This document shows, piece after piece, positions 6,100-13,810 of a stretch of 24,343 bases of DNA. The first letter of the stretch is position 1, and each line of letters opens with the position of its first letter. The notes beneath the pieces are model-generated. The model worked only from the letters and a program-made list of their open reading frames with translations, was not told the origin of the DNA and ran no database searches. Origin of the DNA: an uncultured Prevotella sp. (GTDB taxonomy: Bacteria; Bacteroidota; Bacteroidia; Bacteroidales; Bacteroidaceae); the NCBI GenBank assembly GCA_905211345.1, contig CAJMAO010000015.1:1-24343 (forward strand), written 5' to 3'. The translations under genes were made by a program, and so were the position numbers.

Positions 6100-7785
6100 T
6101 AAAGCTAAAGTGTCCCGGTTGTTGCGCGGGTCGGTCCAGTCAACCTTCACCGTTGGGTCGATGTTGTTGATGAATTTCTCGATGTTGGTGTATCCGTCGC
6201 CGTTACAGTCGCCGTTGGCGTCAGAGGGGTCGTTTGGATTAAGCCCGTACTTCAGCTCCCATTCGTCAGGCATACCGTCGCCGTCTGTGTCGCGGTAAGG
6301 CTCGCCCTTGTATTCAGGCAGGCCGCCCACTTGCCTCGGGTCGGTTATTATGCCGCGCTTGTAGGAGTCGTCGGGCAAGGCGCGCTTTATGTAGGGCGAT
6401 GTCACCACTGGCGCGTCCTTTGCGTAGATGGCTTTGCCCGTGCGCACCGTTTCCACCACGCGGCGGTCAATGGCGTCGCGCCTAGGCAATGTCGCGCCGG
6501 CGTTAGCCAGCACGTAGGGCATGACCGAGTCGACGGGCATCACCGTTACGTGGGGCATCTCGAAAGGCTCGTAGGCGCGTATCTTGTCCGTGTACTCGCC
6601 GCAGTCGTTACGGTCGAACACCTGCACGCCGCCGTCCCAGTTGTCAGCCGTTATCCCGGGCCATCCCTCCATTATGTTACCGTCCACGTAAGCCTTGCCG
6701 AACAGCGTGGGCAGGCTCTTGTCGCGCCGCGGCTCGGCTTTCAGTATGCGGTGGCCGCAAGGCTCGGCCTTCATCAGTTCGGTTATAGGTCCGGGCTTGT
6801 AGTGGTTGTTTATGATGTTGTAGAAGCTCTTGTGGCCGCCCCCGTCAACGGTGCGTTTCCACCAGTTGAAAATCACGTTGTTTACGAAGTTGAACGTGCC
6901 GTCCATGCCCACTGAGGCATTGCGGCAGATGTTCGAGGCGAACAGGTTGCGGTTGAACATGCAGTTGTGGCCGCCTATGGTGGCCCCGAAAGCGTGGCTG
7001 TAAATGTCGAGAGCCTCGGAGAATATGCAGTTCTGCATGGTGATGTTCACCGCAGGCAGCTTTTGGTTGGTGCGCCCGCGGTCGTACACGTGGCGGTATA
7101 TCGACATGTTCTCGTCGCATCCCCAGCTGCCCGAGCAGTGGTCTACTATGATGTTGCCCACGGTATTGCCCCCAAGGGCATCGTCGCGGAACATCACGTC
7201 GGTGTTGCCGCGGCGGAAGCGCATGTGGCGTATGATGACATCGTGGGTGTCGATGAGCACCGAATGGCCCGTTATGCACACGCCGTCGCCCGGAGCCGTC
7301 TGCCCGGCTATGGTCACGTAAGGCGCGCGTATGCTTATAGGCGACTGCAGGCGGATTACCCCGGCCACGTTGAACACTATGATCCTAGCCCCGCCCGCCT
7401 CGCAAGCCTCGCGGAACGAGCCGGGACCTGAGTCGTTGACGTTGGTCACCACGTAGACACGGCCGCCCCTGCCGCCCTGAGTATAGGCTCCGCCACCCTC
7501 GGCTCCGGGAAACGCCGGGATACTGGAGCGCAGCAGGTCTTCAGGCTTTGAAGCCCACGGACGGTAAGGCCGCCCCTGCTTGGCTTCCTTCTCCACAACC
7601 GGCCACGCCTTGGCCCACGCCGAGTCGGCATGACGGCGGAACATGCCCTTCATGCGTTCGCCGCGCAGGCGCGTAGAATCAGGATACTCGGGATATCCGC
7701 CCGGCACGGCCAACGCCTGCACCAAGGGCGCTGCCGACAGCGCGCACGCCGCCGACACTGATAAAAGAACATTCTTAATCTCCAT
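6097..7785 (-). CDS. Secreted pectate lyase-like protein (PL1 type)
   Basis: This 562-residue exported protein looks like a polysaccharide lyase family 1 right-handed beta-helix enzyme that cleaves pectin or polygalacturonate by beta-elimination. A signal peptide occupies residues 1-26 or so (hydrophobic LLSVSAACALSAAPLVQALA). The catalytic domain opens with IPAFPGAEGGGAYT (89-102) and GGRGG, the usual entry to these lyases. It continues with repeating beta-helix rungs such as NIIVDHCSGSWGCDENMS and NITMQNCIFSEALD. Residues about 499-540 hold two calcium-loop motifs (DTDGDGMPDEWE, NGDCNGDGYTN) like those of thrombospondin type 3 or dockerin-like repeats. There is no SusC/SusD pair nearby, so it is an isolated CAZyme here. 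It has its own promoter octamer (7827-7834), and its stop codon lies in a heptamer repeat. Confidence 0.88.
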   Translation of the reverse strand: MEIKNVLLSVSAACALSAAPLVQALAVPGGYPEYPDSTRLRGERMKGMFRRHADSAWAKAWPVVEKEAKQGRPYRPWASKPEDLLRSSIPAFPGAEGGGAYTQGGRGGRVYVVTNVNDSGPGSFREACEAGGARIIVFNVAGVIRLQSPISIRAPYVTIAGQTAPGDGVCITGHSVLIDTHDVIIRHMRFRRGNTDVMFRDDALGGNTVGNIIVDHCSGSWGCDENMSIYRHVYDRGRTNQKLPAVNITMQNCIFSEALDIYSHAFGATIGGHNCMFNRNLFASNICRNASVGMDGTFNFVNNVIFNWWKRTVDGGGHKSFYNIINNHYKPGPITELMKAEPCGHRILKAEPRRDKSLPTLFGKAYVDGNIMEGWPGITADNWDGGVQVFDRNDCGEYTDKIRAYEPFEMPHVTVMPVDSVMPYVLANAGATLPRRDAIDRRVVETVRTGKAIYAKDAPVVTSPYIKRALPDDSYKRGIITDPRQVGGLPEYKGEPYRDTDGDGMPDEWELKYGLNPNDPSDANGDCNGDGYTNIEKFINNIDPTVKVDWTDPRNNRDTLAL

Positions 7786-7826
7786 AAGTTTTTAAGGTAA
7801 TAGTTTAAAGATTATGTCACCAACTG

Positions 7827-7834
7827 CAAAATTA
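7827..7834 (-). promoter_or_regulatory. -7 promoter element for the pectate lyase gene
   Basis: The minus strand reads TAATTTTG (matches TAnnTTTG), 41 bp upstream of the start codon at 7785. Confidence 0.55.
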
Positions 7835-7969
7835 CTAAAAAACACCGACAACGCAGGCCGCCGGACAATAAAAATTACAAATGCTTCCTACAAAAAAACA
7901 ATTCCAATCTACAAAAGGATGAACACGAAAAACTTATCAAACATACATCATTTACAAACATACCTGCAA

Positions 7970-8046
7970 AAGACGGTCTTTCACACGGCAATACATGGCC
8001 TTTCGCATGGCGATATGCCATCTTTCGCACCGCAAGACATGGCTGT
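7970..8046. repeat. Imperfect ~22-bp tandem repeats, AT-richer set
   Basis: About three and a half units can be lined up with a core (G/C)G(T/C)CTTTC(A/G)CA and a trailing GGCA/GGCG. They read AGACGGTCTTTCACACGGCA, then ATACATGGCCTTTCGCATGG, then ATATGCCATCTTTCGCACCG, and finally a partial AGACATGGCTG. A GC-richer block of the same kind occurs at about 24090-24173. Confidence 0.6.
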
Positions 8047-8207
8047 TCATAACATTGTGGAAAAACTGTTGAAAACAGTGTTGACAACCATGTGAATATC
8101 AACAGCAAGAAGCCACGGAACCTACGGACTGCGGATATCCACCGGGTTATGACTGGAAAATAATCAAGTTTTCAACAGTTTCATGGCAAAAAAAGATATA
8201 AACTTAT

Positions 8208-8215
8208 TAAATTTG
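8208..8215 (+). promoter_or_regulatory. Possible -7 promoter element upstream of the methyltransferase
   Basis: TAAATTTG matches TAnnTTTG on the plus strand, but it lies about 250 bp before the ATG at 8464. No closer match was found, so the real promoter of the cassette is uncertain. Confidence 0.3.
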
Positions 8216-8463
8216 CAACACGTTGCGTTGCTGTTGATAAACAGCTTTACAGCCTGACACACAGTAAGAAGCTGTTAAAAACAACTGTTGAAAACACAGG
8301 CCGTGACGTTGAAAACGTAAAAACCAAACAAACCGGCCTGAAGTTTTGCACAAATCCACGCCATATCATAAAACATCATTCTCGATTTTTCAAAAAAAAG
8401 AAAAAATAAGAATTATATGAATAAGTGTGGAAAAAGCGGATTGATTTCATCATATAAATAAAA

Positions 8464-9522
8464 ATGTTCTTTTCAGAAACAAAATATTTAGACTACAAGT
8501 TTCCTGAACCGCAATACTTAGGGGCTAAATACATCCACCGCGGATGGATAGCACGGCATGTATGTGACGATGTAGAAACAGTGCTTGACGCTTTTTCAGG
8601 TTCACAGTCGATAGCTTACACGTTCAAGCAATTGGATAAAAAAGTATTGACGAACGATTTTCTCAATTTCAATTCACAGATAGGAAAGGCTTTGGTAGAG
8701 AACGGCGGTGAGAGGCTTGATGCCGATGACGTGGAGCTTCTTTTTTCAAATAACAGCAATCCTGAAGAATACGATTTGATGGAAAGCCTTTTTTCAAATT
8801 TGTTCTTTACGCCTGACGAGGCGGCTTTCATAGATTCTTTCCGCAGTAACGTGCGTTTTTTAAGTAATACTTATAAGCAGTCATTGGCTCTCACGGTGAT
8901 GTGTCGTAGTATGACGCGCAAGGTCACCATGGGACATTTCGCACACACCCAGGCTCTTGTGTATGCGGCCGACCCTTCACGTGTAAAACGTAACAGAAGT
9001 CTTGCAAGGCCATTGAAGGATATTTTCATGGACTTGTTACCCGAATATAACTCGGCAGTATTTGACAATGGGAAGGAAAACAGGAGCTATAATGAAAACA
9101 TACTTGATTTGCTTCAGCACGTCAATGGGGTTGATTTGGTGTATTTTGATCCTCCTTACTGTAATAGTCATGCAGACTACCAGTCGTTTTACCACTTGTT
9201 GGAGACTTTTGTAGAATATTGGAAAGACAAACGTTTCGTAAACGGTACTAAACGTTATGAACCGAAAAGATACAGCGGTTTTGACAAAGTAAGCGATGCT
9301 GTTGACAATTTAAAGTTGATGTTTGAGCGGTCGAATGACATTCCGACGTGGCTTGTAAGTTATAACGACAGGAGTTATCCTGACATGGAAACCATGGTAA
9401 GTTTAATAGAACCATACCGTAATGTCAGGGTTGAAAGAAAAACTTACAGTGCCGGGCGCGGAGGAAAAGGCAGCGTAGCTGGTAGCAGCGAATTGTTATT
9501 GATATGTACAAAGAGAAGATGA
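8464..9522 (+). CDS. N6-adenine DNA methyltransferase (D12/Dam-like class)
   Basis: The 352-residue protein carries the D12-class (alpha-type) methyltransferase motifs in order. The N-terminal YLGAKYIHRGW (18-28) replaces the usual GGKxxL region. The SAM-binding motif I is LDAFSGSQSIAYTF (41-54). The catalytic motif IV is VYFDPPY (226-232), where DPPY indicates transfer of a methyl group to the N6 of adenine. The target site cannot be read from the sequence. The gene ends 7 bp before the start of the likely restriction endonuclease, so the two are translationally close and probably form a type II restriction-modification pair. Codon use is visibly more AT-rich than in nadA or metG, in line with horizontal gain. 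The start ATG at 8464 has only a weak Shine-Dalgarno match. Confidence 0.85.
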   Translation: MFFSETKYLDYKFPEPQYLGAKYIHRGWIARHVCDDVETVLDAFSGSQSIAYTFKQLDKKVLTNDFLNFNSQIGKALVENGGERLDADDVELLFSNNSNPEEYDLMESLFSNLFFTPDEAAFIDSFRSNVRFLSNTYKQSLALTVMCRSMTRKVTMGHFAHTQALVYAADPSRVKRNRSLARPLKDIFMDLLPEYNSAVFDNGKENRSYNENILDLLQHVNGVDLVYFDPPYCNSHADYQSFYHLLETFVEYWKDKRFVNGTKRYEPKRYSGFDKVSDAVDNLKLMFERSNDIPTWLVSYNDRSYPDMETMVSLIEPYRNVRVERKTYSAGRGGKGSVAGSSELLLICTKRR

Positions 9523-9529
9523 AAAGAAA

Positions 9530-10615
9530 ATGAATGAATTTGAAAAGTGGGATAAGGAATTCAGAACACAAAACCTGAATACTTTTAACGGTAACATAAA
9601 AGGGCTGTTATGGTTGAAGGTGCGTGCTGTCAGCCGTAGCAAGCAAATGTCACGGTTTCTGTTGGAAAATAAGATTAAACTTTCTTCAAATACTCTAAGC
9701 AAACAAAGTGTAGAACTTTTCAACGTTTTGTTGACAGTTCCTGATGCCATGAAAAAGCTTGACATTTATTTGAAGTCAAGAAATAATGAACTGTATGCGG
9801 CAATGAATGTCGATGAAGCAAAACTCAAGGATGACTTATATAAAGTGAAATACTATGCTTGGGGAGGCGATAAGAATAATTCATTGGACAAACATCTTGT
9901 AAGTAAATATGTAAAATCCATTTGTGATTATGACAGTCTTGAAGGCAAACAAGGTGAAATAGCCGAAAACGCATGGAATTATGTACAGACCAGTTGGTAT
10001 AATAATTGGACTTCGTATCTTATAGAAACATTGTTTAAGCGTCATGAAAGGGTTATCTCGGCGGTAGGCGAGATAAAGAGCGTGGATTTCTTCATTGATG
10101 ATTATCCAATAGACTTGAAAGTTACTTATTTTCCAAATCAATTTATGGATTTGAAATTGAAGGAAAAGTTAGGTTGTGGAGAACTTTCTTGGTTGAAAAG
10201 AGAAGCAAAAAAGCTAGGTGTTAAGGTAAATCCTTCTTTGGATAGGTCGCAACAAAAGTATATGCTTTTTGAGAAATTGTCAGAACAGGGTCGTGTTGGC
10301 ATTATTGAAGAATTGAATAAAAACCGCAAGGAGATAGTAGAAGAAGCCAAGACCGACAACATGGAACTTTTACAGTGGCTATATTCAAATCAAGGTGAAA
10401 TGAGGTTTGGGGCTGAAAACAGATTATTCGTAATCCTTGTAGACAGTACGGACATGAGTCAGTCATGGAAGATGAAAAGAGCGTTTTCTTTAATTGAGCC
10501 GAAAGTTGAAAGTTATTTGAATTTATTTACTAAGGATACGCTTAAGGAAGTTTGTTTTACTTTTAATAAAAGTAATTATAAAAGTTTGGCAGACACTATA
10601 TTTATAATAAAGTAA
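9530..10615 (+). CDS. Probable type II restriction endonuclease
   Basis: This 361-residue protein is not one I recognise by family. Its role is inferred from position, 7 bp behind an N6-adenine methyltransferase, and from a PD-(D/E)xK-like arrangement: GEIKSVDFFIDDYPIDLKVT near residues 180-199, where D186 and D195-x-K197 could bind the catalytic metal. The preceding helix (SLEGKQGEIAENAWNYVQTS) has the kind of acidic residue often seen in this nuclease fold. The protein is highly charged and has no membrane segments or signal peptide. The gene is AT-rich like its partner and ends 27 bp before nadA. It could alternatively be a regulatory or specificity subunit, but the motif and size fit an endonuclease best. 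Confidence 0.6.
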   Translation: MNEFEKWDKEFRTQNLNTFNGNIKGLLWLKVRAVSRSKQMSRFLLENKIKLSSNTLSKQSVELFNVLLTVPDAMKKLDIYLKSRNNELYAAMNVDEAKLKDDLYKVKYYAWGGDKNNSLDKHLVSKYVKSICDYDSLEGKQGEIAENAWNYVQTSWYNNWTSYLIETLFKRHERVISAVGEIKSVDFFIDDYPIDLKVTYFPNQFMDLKLKEKLGCGELSWLKREAKKLGVKVNPSLDRSQQKYMLFEKLSEQGRVGIIEELNKNRKEIVEEAKTDNMELLQWLYSNQGEMRFGAENRLFVILVDSTDMSQSWKMKRAFSLIEPKVESYLNLFTKDTLKEVCFTFNKSNYKSLADTIFIIK

Positions 10616-10642
10616 TTGATTGAAAAAAAAAAATATACAACA

Positions 10643-11617
10643 ATGATACGAGACGAATGGAAACAGCAGGGCTTCATCGGCGAGCCCGCGCCTGAAGGTA
10701 TTGACCTTACGGCTGAAATACGCCGTATGTGCAGGGAGAAACGCGCGGTGGTGATGGCTCACTATTATACGCCGGGCGAAGTGCAGGACGCGGCCGACTT
10801 CATTGGCGACTCGCTGGCGTTGGCCCGTAAGGCCGCCGAGACCGACGCCGAGGTGATTGTGATGTGCGGCGTGCATTTCATGGCCGAGACGTGCAAGCTG
10901 CTTTGCCCCGGGAAGACTGTGCTCTGCCCCGACCTCAACGCCGGCTGTTCGCTGGCCGATTCGTGCCCGGCTGCCGAGCTGGCCGAATTTAAGAAGAAAC
11001 ACGAGGGCTACAAGGTGGTGAGCTATGTCAACACCACCGCCGCCGTGAAAGCGCTGACCGATGTAGTAGTAACCAGCGGCAACGCCGAGCAGGTGGTGTC
11101 GAAACTGCCTCAGGACGAGAAGATAATCTTCGGCCCGGACCATAACCTAGGCGACTATATCAACGCCGCCACGGGTCGCCAAATGCTGCTGTGGAACGGC
11201 GGATGCCACGTGCACGAGCGTTTCTCGGCAGATGCCATAAGGAAATTGAAGGCCGAACACCCCGAAGCCATAGTAATGGCACATCTTGAGTGTAAGTCCG
11301 AGGTGCTGGCCTTGGCCGACGTGAAAGGCTCAACCGCCGTCATGCTGAAGTACGCCGGAGAGCATCCCGAACTGACGTATATCGTGGCCACGGAGGCCGG
11401 AATACTGCACGAGATGCGCAAGAAGTGCCCGCATACTACGTTCCTGCCAGTGCCTCCAGAAACCGGCGGTTGCCGCAACGAGTGCGAGCACATGAAGCTG
11501 AACACTCTGCTTAAGCTTTACAACACCCTGAAATACGGCTGGCCCGAAGTGACCGTGCCTGAAAACATAGCCCGCGAGGCCGTAAAACCGATAGAAAGGA
11601 TGCTGGAGTTAAGCTAA
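10643..11617 (+). CDS. nadA: Quinolinate synthase A
   Basis: NadA condenses iminoaspartate with dihydroxyacetone phosphate to quinolinate in de novo NAD synthesis, using a [4Fe-4S] cluster. The 324-residue protein shows the family motifs: VVMAHYYTPGEVQDAADFIG near the N-terminus, CPDLNAGCSLADSCP, MAHLECKSEV and the C-terminal GGCRNECEHMK. Candidate cluster ligands are the cysteines in AGC, LEC and GGC. The ATG at 10643 was preferred over an in-frame TTG at 10616, which would prefix a lysine-rich tail from an A10 tract. The gene lies only 27 bp after the endonuclease gene and has no visible TAnnTTTG element of its own, so it may be read from the cassette. nadB and nadC are not in the window. 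Its stop codon lies inside a perfect 46-bp inverted repeat. Confidence 0.95.
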   Translation: MIRDEWKQQGFIGEPAPEGIDLTAEIRRMCREKRAVVMAHYYTPGEVQDAADFIGDSLALARKAAETDAEVIVMCGVHFMAETCKLLCPGKTVLCPDLNAGCSLADSCPAAELAEFKKKHEGYKVVSYVNTTAAVKALTDVVVTSGNAEQVVSKLPQDEKIIFGPDHNLGDYINAATGRQMLLWNGGCHVHERFSADAIRKLKAEHPEAIVMAHLECKSEVLALADVKGSTAVMLKYAGEHPELTYIVATEAGILHEMRKKCPHTTFLPVPPETGGCRNECEHMKLNTLLKLYNTLKYGWPEVTVPENIAREAVKPIERMLELS

Positions 11618-11717
11618 GAGAATTAAGAATTAAGAGTTAAGAATTAAGAAAATATGCTTTGCAAACAGAATATATTTTCTTAATTCTTAACTCTTAATTC
11701 TTAATTCTCTTAGCTTA
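11610..11717. repeat. Perfect 46-bp inverted repeat between convergent nadA and acyltransferase genes
   Basis: The arms 11610-11655 and 11672-11717 are exact reverse complements over 46 bases, with a 16-base loop. They consist of tandem TTAAGAA/TTAAGAG heptamers and extend into both flanking genes. nadA's stop (11615-11617) is in the left arm and the acyltransferase stop (11715-11717) in the right. It probably serves as a two-way terminator. The loop-proximal sequence recurs in the element at 5991-6099. Confidence 0.9.
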
Positions 11718-12758
11718 TTTTATTCCGCTTATGAAAGCAAGGCATTTGCCTGCGGCGGTCGTCCTGTTGGCTTTTATCCATTTATGTAATAAGAACGGTA
11801 TGTAAACGCCGCCTGCTATTGCCAATATCGAAGCCGCGAACCCGGGTAGGCCGGTGAGCTTCATAAGTATTTGCAGGAAGAACACTTGGGCGAACCACGA
11901 GTAAATATAAATGGTGTAGGACGCCCCGTAGAGGTGGTTTATGAGGTGCCAGCCTTTTTTATTGTATATAATCGCTGCCGACATCATCATCATTATGCCG
12001 TTGGCGGCGGTTATAATCTCGGTTTCTTGATACTCATGCGCAAAGGCGAGGAAAAACGATAAGATAAAAGTTATGTTGAAAATGGTCGTGGCACGATCGG
12101 CTATTTTCTCTTTCAGGTTTATTGAGCGCGCGTAATATCCCGCCGCCATGTACACCATATATCTCATGATAGCGTGTATGTTGAATATAATCTCGTCTTT
12201 CGGCGCAAGCACGCTTACCGCGGCCAATGCGGCCAGTACGGCCAGCGGATGTATCCTGAATTTCAGTTTATTAAGAAGTTTCAGCCCTATGACGGCGATG
12301 ACGAGTATAGTGAAGATGGTGAACAGGAACCATAGCGTGCCCACTACGTTGTGGTAAGGCCAGGCAAGCATGTCGAAATAGTCGGCGAACGACAGCTCAA
12401 CGGGGCGCAACGAAAAACTTCCGAGCAAGGCTTTAGGTATGAACACTAATGTGTTTATTATGAAGTAAGGCACTAGCAGGCGTTTCGTTTTGTCGAATAT
12501 GAAGCCGCCGCGCCCGCCCATGCGTATGTCGGCGGGACTTTGGTTTTTCCTTATCATGCCGTGCTTGAGCAGATAGCCCGACAGGAATACGAACATGGGC
12601 ATACTGAACTGGTAAACCCAGTCGCAGAAATACGGCGGCTCGTCATAGTAGTTAAACGAATGTTCGGCCACCACGAGGATTATTCCCAAAGCCTGCATGA
12701 ACGACACCTCGAGGTCGATGCCTTTCGTTGCAGGTGCCGCTGAGTTGTTATTTGTCAT
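11715..12758 (-). CDS. Membrane acyltransferase (acyltransferase family 3)
   Basis: This 347-residue polytopic membrane protein resembles the acyltransferase 3 (OafA/WecH-like) family, which moves acetyl or other acyl groups onto surface sugars. An early histidine sits in a transmembrane helix (LGIILVVAEHSFNYY, about 25-39), followed by QFSMPMFVFLSGYLL (50-64), the family's typical second helix. About ten hydrophobic segments can be counted. The start ATG overlaps the stop of the upstream acyltransferase by four bases (ATGA, 12755-12758), which places it last in the operon. Its stop codon lies in the perfect 46-bp inverted repeat shared with nadA. The sugar substrate is unknown; the location behind porZ and a glycosyltransferase points to surface glycan decoration. 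Confidence 0.8.
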   Translation of the reverse strand: MTNNNSAAPATKGIDLEVSFMQALGIILVVAEHSFNYYDEPPYFCDWVYQFSMPMFVFLSGYLLKHGMIRKNQSPADIRMGGRGGFIFDKTKRLLVPYFIINTLVFIPKALLGSFSLRPVELSFADYFDMLAWPYHNVVGTLWFLFTIFTILVIAVIGLKLLNKLKFRIHPLAVLAALAAVSVLAPKDEIIFNIHAIMRYMVYMAAGYYARSINLKEKIADRATTIFNITFILSFFLAFAHEYQETEIITAANGIMMMMSAAIIYNKKGWHLINHLYGASYTIYIYSWFAQVFFLQILMKLTGLPGFAASILAIAGGVYIPFLLHKWIKANRTTAAGKCLAFISGIK

Positions 12759-13810
12759 TTTGATTGTCGTTGTCTGTTTCTTTTGAAAAGTGCTGTTATT
12801 TTGTCAAGTGCGTAGTTTTCTATGTTGAAGGTTACGTAGCTTGTGGCAGTGTTGAACGTTATTGCGAGCAGGAAGCATACTACGAAATGTATCAGTTCAT
12901 TCCCTAAAAATGACGCGAAAGGCAGGGTTATGCAATAAATAGTATATTCTGTTAATATCTGGTACAGATAAATGTTGTATCCGCGTACGTTCCATATCTT
13001 CAGGAACCTACCATACGGCAGCCTGACTTTGCGCAAGAGGAACAGGAAAGTGCACATCCATGCCGTGCCGAATATGAGGAAATATATGTCGGCAGGGAAC
13101 TTATGATCCTGCATGGGCATCATAAACCCGTCGGCGAAGCCGTAGACAGTGAACGCCGCAGATGCAGCCCATACGGCGTAAAACCACCCGGTGGGCTTGC
13201 TTCGGTAATATACGTATCCTGCGATATAGAAGAAATTATATAACGGCAGGTTCTTTATCTCTATCTCTGCGGGGAAGTGCAAGGGCGTGAGCATGAGCGT
13301 TACCAAAGCCCAAAACACGAGGTAAAGCCACGCCGGGACATGCTTTAGCAGCTTAACTTGCAGCGGCAGTGAGCATGATATTATCATGTAACAGCTTATG
13401 AACCATGTGTAACCGTAATAAGGAATATGGTTGCATCCGCCAGTAACGGCGGTTTTCAGTATTTCGGCTGCCGTGAGCGAAGTGACGTCGATGTGGAACT
13501 TCCCGGGTCCGCCGCCCGCCAGCGTCATGATTATAAGCCACAGGTAGAGTATTACGAAAAACACGTAGAAAGGCATTATCACACGCTTCAGCCTGTTGAT
13601 TACGGTTTCCTTAAATCCACGTTCGCGCTTTACAAGCTGCTGCGCCGCCCCTGATATGAAGAATATGGCCGGCATCTCGAACAGCAGCAGGGAGCGTGCC
13701 CATTCGTTATAGATATGGAAAAATAATAGCACATGTATCACACATACTATGTGAATCATCACGAGCGCGCGGCAGGCGTCGAGGTTGGTGTCCCTTTGTA
13801 GCGTGTTCAT
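12755..13810 (-). CDS. Membrane acyltransferase (acyltransferase family 3)
   Basis: This 351-residue polytopic membrane protein is a second, clearly different acyltransferase-3-like enzyme. The N-terminus has NLDACRALVMIHIVCVIHVL (9-28), where the arginine and histidine correspond to the family's conserved early positions. It is followed by LFEMPAIFFISGAAQQLV (43-60). About ten membrane helices follow, ending in a basic tail (FKRNRQRQSK). It overlaps its downstream neighbour by ATGA and is itself overlapped by the upstream gene at 13807-13810, so the three are co-translated. The two acyltransferases differ throughout, which argues for two distinct modifications rather than a recent duplication. 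Confidence 0.8.
   Translation of the reverse strand: MNTLQRDTNLDACRALVMIHIVCVIHVLLFFHIYNEWARSLLLFEMPAIFFISGAAQQLVKRERGFKETVINRLKRVIMPFYVFFVILYLWLIIMTLAGGGPGKFHIDVTSLTAAEILKTAVTGGCNHIPYYGYTWFISCYMIISCSLPLQVKLLKHVPAWLYLVFWALVTLMLTPLHFPAEIEIKNLPLYNFFYIAGYVYYRSKPTGWFYAVWAASAAFTVYGFADGFMMPMQDHKFPADIYFLIFGTAWMCTFLFLLRKVRLPYGRFLKIWNVRGYNIYLYQILTEYTIYCITLPFASFLGNELIHFVVCFLLAITFNTATSYVTFNIENYALDKITALFKRNRQRQSK

Larger units (their letters stand above)
7786..8463. other. 680-bp non-coding region; candidate replication-origin-like sequence
   Basis: No convincing gene lies here. The region holds the pectate lyase promoter at the left, a block of imperfect 22-bp repeats (7970-8046), then about 380 bp rich in DnaA-box-like 9-mers. 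TGTGGAAAA occurs at 8056-8064 and 8426-8434. TGTTGAAAA occurs at 8067-8075 and 8286-8294, with its reverse complement at 8169-8177. TGTTGATAA is at 8232-8240 and TGTTGACAA at 8079-8087. Small palindromes surround two of them (8065-8079, 8230-8245). An A-rich tract (about 8385-8425) precedes the methyltransferase gene. The consensus TTATCCACA itself does not occur here, so an origin is only a possibility. Confidence 0.35.

Noticed and set aside
7814..8095. 93-codon plus-strand open frame in the gap before the methyltransferase
   Set aside because: It crosses the pectate lyase promoter and translates the 22-bp repeats and DnaA-like boxes. There is no domain and no ribosome binding site.
10616..10642. 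TTG start adding nine residues to NadA
   Set aside because: The added residues come from an A10 tract, and the ATG at 10643 has better spacing and family agreement.
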